DNA from: JABDJZ01 sp047619685
GTDB lineage: Bacteria > Bacteroidota > Rhodothermia > Rhodothermales > UBA10348
Direction of reading: 5' to 3'
Assembly (NCBI GenBank): GCA_047619685.1
Contig: JBLHLC010000060.1
Location: 1-17,592 of the forward strand
Length of the DNA stretch: 17,592 bases
Shown here: positions 14,005 to 17,592 of the stretch, in pieces
Position numbering within the stretch: the first letter of the stretch is position 1
Layout: each line of letters begins with the position of its first letter
The notes under the pieces: generated by a model
Database searches by the model: none
Seen by the model: only the letters and a program-made list of their open reading frames with translations
What the model was told of the DNA's origin: nothing
Translations under genes and position numbers: made by a program

Positions 14005-15624
14005 CTAACGCGTGACCAGTAGCGCTTGGGTCTTCCTGCCAAACGGCGTCGCAAATACCAGGAAGTACATCCCCGGAGTCGACGGAACGCGGAATCCACC
14101 CTGAGCTTCCTCTACCGGCACCCTCCTGCCCAGCACGTCGAACACCGCAATGTCTTGCGGGTCGCCTCGAACCGCGACCCATTCGCCAGCATACGCGGGA
14201 TTAGGGTACGCGGACACAGAACCGGGGTCGGAGGACCCGGCAGGACCCTCTTCAACCGAGACCGCGGGGATCAGCTGGGAGTCCATCCAGGCAGCTCGCC
14301 TGGTGATCCAGTCCTTCAGATACGCCGTTTCTTCGGCTCGGCTGTGCCAGACGACGGGATTCGGCCAGACGTACACCCCCAGATTACCCCACCTGACGGA
14401 GTCTCTGGCCTGCGCCTCGGCAAGTTGAGCGGCCGCCAGGTCGATCCACGCGGTGATCGAATCGGTGGCGAAGATCTGCGCCCGCAGTTCACCCCATCGT
14501 GCGCTCGCCCGGGCTCGAAACCCCCGTTCATCCCATAACCTCCGAAACCAGAACGGCGGCTTGGTGTCCGTCACCACGCTCTCCACCTGGAACCCCTCCG
14601 GACGGTCTCCGGCAAAGTAGTCGGCGTTGCCAAAGCCCAGGTTGAAGTCCCAGATCGGCCCGAATACGAACTTCGGGGACGGGACTTCCGGCCGCACCTT
14701 GTCGCGGTACAAGAAGGTCGACAGGCGGTACCCGTCGACATTCTTTGCGAGCTCGTTCAGCAGGATGAAGTCGATGGCCGAGTCGACATCGATTGTCGAA
14801 TTGTAGCCCAGGACAGGATCCGCGTAATAGAATGCGGCCAGGTTTGTCTCGAAATCCCGAACGGCCCCCTGGATGTAGGCTTTCTGCTCGGGCGTGATCT
14901 CGGACGGCCTGGGGTAATGGTACTGGATGAACACCCGCTCGGCCGATCCCGGACGCGGTGGAAACGTGGACGTCCATCCACCGAACTCGTCACCGGTGGA
15001 CTTGTCGATCTTCAGGATGTATCCGCCGGTCAGGTCCGTTCCGGTGATTTCGTCGGGCGTGAGTTGCGCGATGTCCACCCGGTTCCGATCGCGCTTGACC
15101 TTCTCCATCAGGACATAAACCCCCTCGTAGGATCCGTCCAGAACGAGCTCCACAAACCGGGTCCGACTGGCGTACCGGCCAATGCGATTCGAGAGGTGCA
15201 TGACGAGTGCATTGCGCAGAAAGGACTTGTCGGAGTAGGGACCGTGGATGATCCAGTCTTCTTCAGCTGGCAGATCCAGGAGCGAGGCCTGCGCGTCCTG
15301 ACCGTCGGTCGTGCGGAGTTCGACTGCATACGACTTCTTCGGAAACGACTGGGAGGAAGAGCCGCGTATCTCTATCGCGATGGGACCGTCGTAACCGGTT
15401 GGCGGGTCCGTGGGCCGGTTGCGCTGCCCCGGCCCGTGATGGATCACGGCCATCCGCGCCATGACGCGTGGGGAATCCGGGATCGGCCGCCCCGCCTCGA
15501 TGACGATGATCGGGAGGTTGGACGAAATCAGAGGTTGCGCCTGAGCGGGAGCGCAGAGGGCCATCGACCATGCCACCGTCGCGACGAACAGGGAGCGCCA
15601 GCTGATGCCGCATAGGTCTTTCAT
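14005..15624 (-). CDS. CotH-family protein with T9SS-type C-terminal sorting domain
   Basis: From the ATG at 15624 the protein is 539 residues, with a Sec signal ending APAQAQ (about residue 30). An in-frame ATG at 15654 adds ten charged residues and is less likely. The CotH kinase-like domain (PF08757) spans about 80-450. Visible motifs are IRGSSSQSFPKKSYAVEL (86-103), DWIIHGPYSDKSFLRN (123-138), YEGVYVLMEKVKRDRNRVDI (166-185), GGYILKIDK and FGPIWDFNLGFGNADY (321-336). Bacterial CotH of spore coats is an atypical protein kinase. This one is exported and ends, after an acidic/Ser-rich linker (456-470), in a roughly 68-residue domain: AYPNPAYAGEW, VFDVLGRRVPV, PGMYFLVF, then a basic tail. That pattern matches T9SS type A sorting domains, predicting outer-membrane secretion or surface display. 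Function and substrate are unknown. Confidence 0.9.
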   Translation of the reverse strand: MKDLCGISWRSLFVATVAWSMALCAPAQAQPLISSNLPIIVIEAGRPIPDSPRVMARMAVIHHGPGQRNRPTDPPTGYDGPIAIEIRGSSSQSFPKKSYAVELRTTDGQDAQASLLDLPAEEDWIIHGPYSDKSFLRNALVMHLSNRIGRYASRTRFVELVLDGSYEGVYVLMEKVKRDRNRVDIAQLTPDEITGTDLTGGYILKIDKSTGDEFGGWTSTFPPRPGSAERVFIQYHYPRPSEITPEQKAYIQGAVRDFETNLAAFYYADPVLGYNSTIDVDSAIDFILLNELAKNVDGYRLSTFLYRDKVRPEVPSPKFVFGPIWDFNLGFGNADYFAGDRPEGFQVESVVTDTKPPFWFRRLWDERGFRARASARWGELRAQIFATDSITAWIDLAAAQLAEAQARDSVRWGNLGVYVWPNPVVWHSRAEETAYLKDWITRRAAWMDSQLIPAVSVEEGPAGSSDPGSVSAYPNPAYAGEWVAVRGDPQDIAVFDVLGRRVPVEEAQGGFRVPSTPGMYFLVFATPFGRKTQALLVTR

Positions 15625-15692
15625 GTCATCACCGGGACGTTCCGCGCAATCCACTGCCCGGGAGTCGAGATACTATTGCCAAGAGGGAAAGT

Positions 15693-15705
15693 TGACGCGG
15701 CGTCA
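15693..15705. promoter_or_regulatory. 13-bp palindrome, candidate operator
   Basis: TGACGC-G-GCGTCA is a perfect 6-base inverted repeat around one central G. It lies in the 201-bp divergent region between the CotH gene (start 15624, minus) and the amidase gene (start 15826, plus). It resembles a dimeric regulator site. Chance occurrence in a region this size is possible, and no regulator gene is nearby. Confidence 0.35.
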
Positions 15706-15714
15706 GGCCAGTTT

Positions 15715-15750
15715 GTAGCCGGGCCGATTTCGGCGTTTCTTTTGGGCTAC
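15715..15750 (+). promoter_or_regulatory. Nested stem-loop with T-rich tract upstream of the amidase
   Basis: The outer arms GTAGCC (15715-15720) and GGCTAC (15745-15750) pair perfectly. Inside them GCCG-ATTT-CGGC (15723-15734) forms a tight hairpin followed by GTTTCTTTT (15735-15743). The inner hairpin plus T-rich run looks like a weak intrinsic terminator or attenuator, in the leader about 76 bases before the amidase ATG at 15826. It could instead end read-through from elsewhere. The stem is short, so confidence is low. Confidence 0.35.
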
Positions 15751-15825
15751 CGTTCGTTCGTACCACGATCCCCGTTGCAAGCCATCATGATACCCGTTCC
15801 TAAAAATGATTTGCCTGCGACACGG

Positions 15826-17445
15826 ATGAAAGCCACTTTTGCGGCAGTCAGGAGTCGTTCCTTCATAATAGGAATGCCAACGATTTACCTGCTGGCCCTG
15901 GCGCTGGCCGGCACAGGATGTGCGCCGGAGAAGGCGGCGCCGCTTCCGATCGAAGAGTACAACCGTCTCGACGTGGCGTCGGCCCAGACCCACATGGCAT
16001 CCGGTGCCCTGACAGCCGTTTCGCTTACGCAATATTACCTGGACCGCATCGCCGAAATCGACGACGCTGGCCCGACCCTGAACGCGGTCATCGAGCTGAA
16101 TCCGGCGGCCTTGCGCATCGCGGCCGCCCTGGACGAGGAGCGCGAGAAGTCCGGTCCGCGGGGTCCGCTTCACGGCGTTCCGGTCCTGCTGAAGGCCAAC
16201 ATCGACACGCGGGACTCGATGGCGACCACGGCCGGTTCGATGGCCTTGGCCGGGTACATGCCCGGAAAGGACGCCTTCCTGGTCGCACGCCTCCGTGACG
16301 CCGGCGCGGTCGTCCTCGGGATGGCGAACCTGAGCGAGTGGGCCAACTACCGATCCACCAATTCTTCGAGCGGCTGGAGCAGCCTGGCAGGCCAGAACCT
16401 GAACCCCTATGTGCTCGATCGGGGGCCGTGCGGATCGTCCAGCGGTCCGGCCTCGGCCGTGGCGGCAGACATGGCCCTCTTGAGCGTCGGAACCGAGACG
16501 AATGGGTCCATCATGTGCCCCGCCTCGTTCAACGGAGTGGTGGGTGTCAAGCCGACGCTCGGGCTGGTCAGTCGAGACGGAATCATTCCCATTGCCCACA
16601 GCCAGGATACCGCCGGCCCAATGGCCCGTTCGGTCGCAGACGCGGCCGCCATGCTGCAGGTCATGGCCGTCCGGGATCCGGCGGACGCGGCGTCCAAAGA
16701 TTTTCCTGCCGTGATTCCGAACTACGCCGACGCGCTATCTCTACCCGATCTGAGCGGAATCAGCATCGGGGTTCAGCGCGATTACTCGGGCGCCGGCAAG
16801 AACGCCGACATCGAGAAGGCCTACGAGGACGTGGTGAGTGCACTCAGAAACGCGGGGGCCACCATTGTGGACTCGGTCGTCGTGAAGGTGGATGGCCGGC
16901 TCCGACAGGGTCCCGTGCTATCGTTCGAGTTCAAACACGACCTCGGCCAGTACCTAATGTCCCACGGGTCGCCGAACGGCATGAGTTCGCTCGCTGATCT
17001 GATCGCGTTCAACGATGCCAATGCCGAGCTGGTCATGCCGCTGTTCGGGCAGGAAATCTTCATACGGGCGGAGGCCAGAGGCCCGCTTACAGACCCGGAG
17101 TACCTGGACGCCCTCGAGAACAACGCGACCTTGACCCGGAACGCGCTGGATCAGGCCATGGCCGACTACAACGTCGACGCATTGATCGCTCCGTCCAATG
17201 GACCGGCGGGCAAAATCAAGAGGGACGATGAAGAGGAGTCCGATTGGGTTGGCGGCGGATGGGGCATCTTTGCCATCAGCGGCTATCCCGACTTGACCGT
17301 CCCGATGGCTCTGGTGAACAACCTTCCGGTCGGCGTGTCGGTCGGAGGGGCACCGTACAGTGAGGCCATTCTGCTTCGCATAGCCCAGCAGATCGAGATG
17401 GCCCGCGGGCCGTTTCCGGCGCCGTCGTTTCTGCCTGGGGGGTGA
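15826..17445 (+). CDS. Amidase-signature family amidase, probable lipoprotein
   Basis: An amidase-signature (PF01425) enzyme. With the ATG at 15826 it has 539 residues. The frame is open from 15676, but the first 50 codons are not protein-like and cover the intergenic palindromes. ATG at 15874 (MPTIYLL, 523 residues) is an alternative. The N-terminus has Arg residues, a hydrophobic stretch and A-G-T-G-C (C32), a somewhat non-standard lipobox. The Ser-cisSer-Lys triad is visible: K123 in PVLLKANIDT, the cis-Ser in GPCGSSSGPASAVAA (about S204/S205) and nucleophile S228 in GTETNGSIMCPAS. The rest (GVVGVKPTLGLVSRDGIIPIAHSQDTAGP) is canonical. It hydrolyses an amide bond outside the cytoplasm; the substrate is unknown. 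It is not an obvious source of the missing gamma-glutamyl hydrolase, since it is exported. Confidence 0.93.
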   Translation: MKATFAAVRSRSFIIGMPTIYLLALALAGTGCAPEKAAPLPIEEYNRLDVASAQTHMASGALTAVSLTQYYLDRIAEIDDAGPTLNAVIELNPAALRIAAALDEEREKSGPRGPLHGVPVLLKANIDTRDSMATTAGSMALAGYMPGKDAFLVARLRDAGAVVLGMANLSEWANYRSTNSSSGWSSLAGQNLNPYVLDRGPCGSSSGPASAVAADMALLSVGTETNGSIMCPASFNGVVGVKPTLGLVSRDGIIPIAHSQDTAGPMARSVADAAAMLQVMAVRDPADAASKDFPAVIPNYADALSLPDLSGISIGVQRDYSGAGKNADIEKAYEDVVSALRNAGATIVDSVVVKVDGRLRQGPVLSFEFKHDLGQYLMSHGSPNGMSSLADLIAFNDANAELVMPLFGQEIFIRAEARGPLTDPEYLDALENNATLTRNALDQAMADYNVDALIAPSNGPAGKIKRDDEEESDWVGGGWGIFAISGYPDLTVPMALVNNLPVGVSVGGAPYSEAILLRIAQQIEMARGPFPAPSFLPGG

Positions 17446-17499
17446 GCGACAGTTCGGCCCCGCCAGGATGATTCGTGACGCCCGGCCTTGTGGGCGCTC

Positions 17500-17507
17500 T
17501 ATATTTA
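17500..17507 (+). promoter_or_regulatory. Possible promoter -7/-10-like box before the right-edge gene
   Basis: TATATTTA stands out in a GC-rich setting and resembles the Bacteroidota -7 consensus TAnnTTTG except for the last base. It ends one base before the ATG at 17509, so a start set by it would give a leaderless or nearly leaderless mRNA. No TTG at the expected -33 distance is evident. Confidence 0.22.
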
Positions 17508-17508
17508 C

Positions 17509-17592
17509 ATGATGGATCTCAAGGAACGGTGGGCCATGCAACTCCGCGGCTACCAACTGGCGGAGGAATACCGGGTCAGGGACTTGCGCAAC
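17509..17592 (+). CDS. Start of an unrecognised gene, cut by window edge
   Basis: ATG at 17509, immediately followed by a second ATG at 17512, opens a frame that runs to the window end (28 codons, no stop). It reads MMDLKERWAMQLRGYQLAE and continues with EYRVRDLRN. It is charged and helix-like with no signal peptide. It begins 63 bp after the amidase stop on the same strand. The bases just before it are unusually AT-rich (TATATTTAC). The family cannot be recognised from this much sequence. Leaving out such a frame would leave the last 147 bases without a gene. Confidence 0.5.
   Translation, partial: MMDLKERWAMQLRGYQLAEEYRVRDLRN

Noticed and set aside
15676..15825. N-terminal extension of the amidase from the ATG at 15676
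   Set aside because: These 50 codons lack a family match and would place the lipoprotein signal about 65 residues inside the protein. They also overlap the intergenic palindrome and hairpin.
15703..16599. Minus-strand open frame (298 codons) opposite the amidase
   Set aside because: It is a shadow of the amidase catalytic region, with a low-complexity Arg/Gly/His-rich translation.
1..17592. RNA genes, CRISPR arrays, insertion sequences, prophage or integrase genes
   Set aside because: I looked on both strands and saw no tRNA- or rRNA-like sequence, no spaced direct repeats and no transposase or recombinase motifs.

Overview
This is a GC-rich bacterial window (about 60% GC, judged by eye) in which nearly every base is coding. 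It holds no rRNA, tRNA, CRISPR array, insertion sequence or phage gene that I can see. The best taxonomic clue is the CotH-like protein at 14005-15624. Its C-terminus looks like a type IX secretion (T9SS) type A sorting domain: a YPNPA motif, then DVLGRR, then PGMYFLVF, then a basic end. Together with the high GC and many exported proteins and lipoproteins, this suggests a high-GC member of the Bacteroidota/Rhodothermota side, for example a Rhodothermales-like heterotroph. That assignment is inference.

Left part (minus strand). A lipoprotein gene runs off the left edge (1-275), with a pentanucleotide repeat just before its start. To its right, 411-5800 on the minus strand is a tight four-gene operon. 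In transcription order it encodes an ethanolamine-permease-like APC transporter, a glutamine-synthetase-like ligase, an aldehyde dehydrogenase and an iron-type alcohol dehydrogenase. Gaps are 10 bp, a 4-bp ATGA overlap, and 5 bp. The set fits import of an amino alcohol such as ethanolamine, gamma-glutamylation of its amine, then alcohol-to-aldehyde-to-acid oxidation of the protected compound. The final gamma-glutamyl hydrolase is not in the window. A Tat-exported Rieske lipoprotein gene (5870-6346) lies 69 bp upstream on the same strand and may or may not belong to the unit.

Middle part. A TolB/PD40-type beta-propeller lipoprotein gene (6442-7630, minus) is broken by a one-base frameshift at a 5-base homopolymer. 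Divergent from it are a secreted DUF1080-family gene (7733-8323, plus) and, 4 bp on, a serine beta-lactamase-like hydrolase (8328-9374, plus) interrupted by an in-frame TAG. Next come a secreted amidohydrolase (9371-10672) and a secreted M28 metallopeptidase (10805-12409), both minus.

Right part. A lipoprotein sulfatase (12588-14003, plus) meets the CotH/T9SS protein (14005-15624, minus) tail to tail with one base between them. An amidase-signature lipoprotein (15826-17445, plus) follows, and the start of another plus-strand gene (17509 onward) runs off the right edge. These enzymes look like an extracytoplasmic scavenging set acting on peptides, amides, sulfate esters and carbohydrate-like substrates. 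Divergent gene pairs share intergenic regions of roughly 100-200 bp that carry small inverted repeats. No gene-free stretch exceeds 300 bases.
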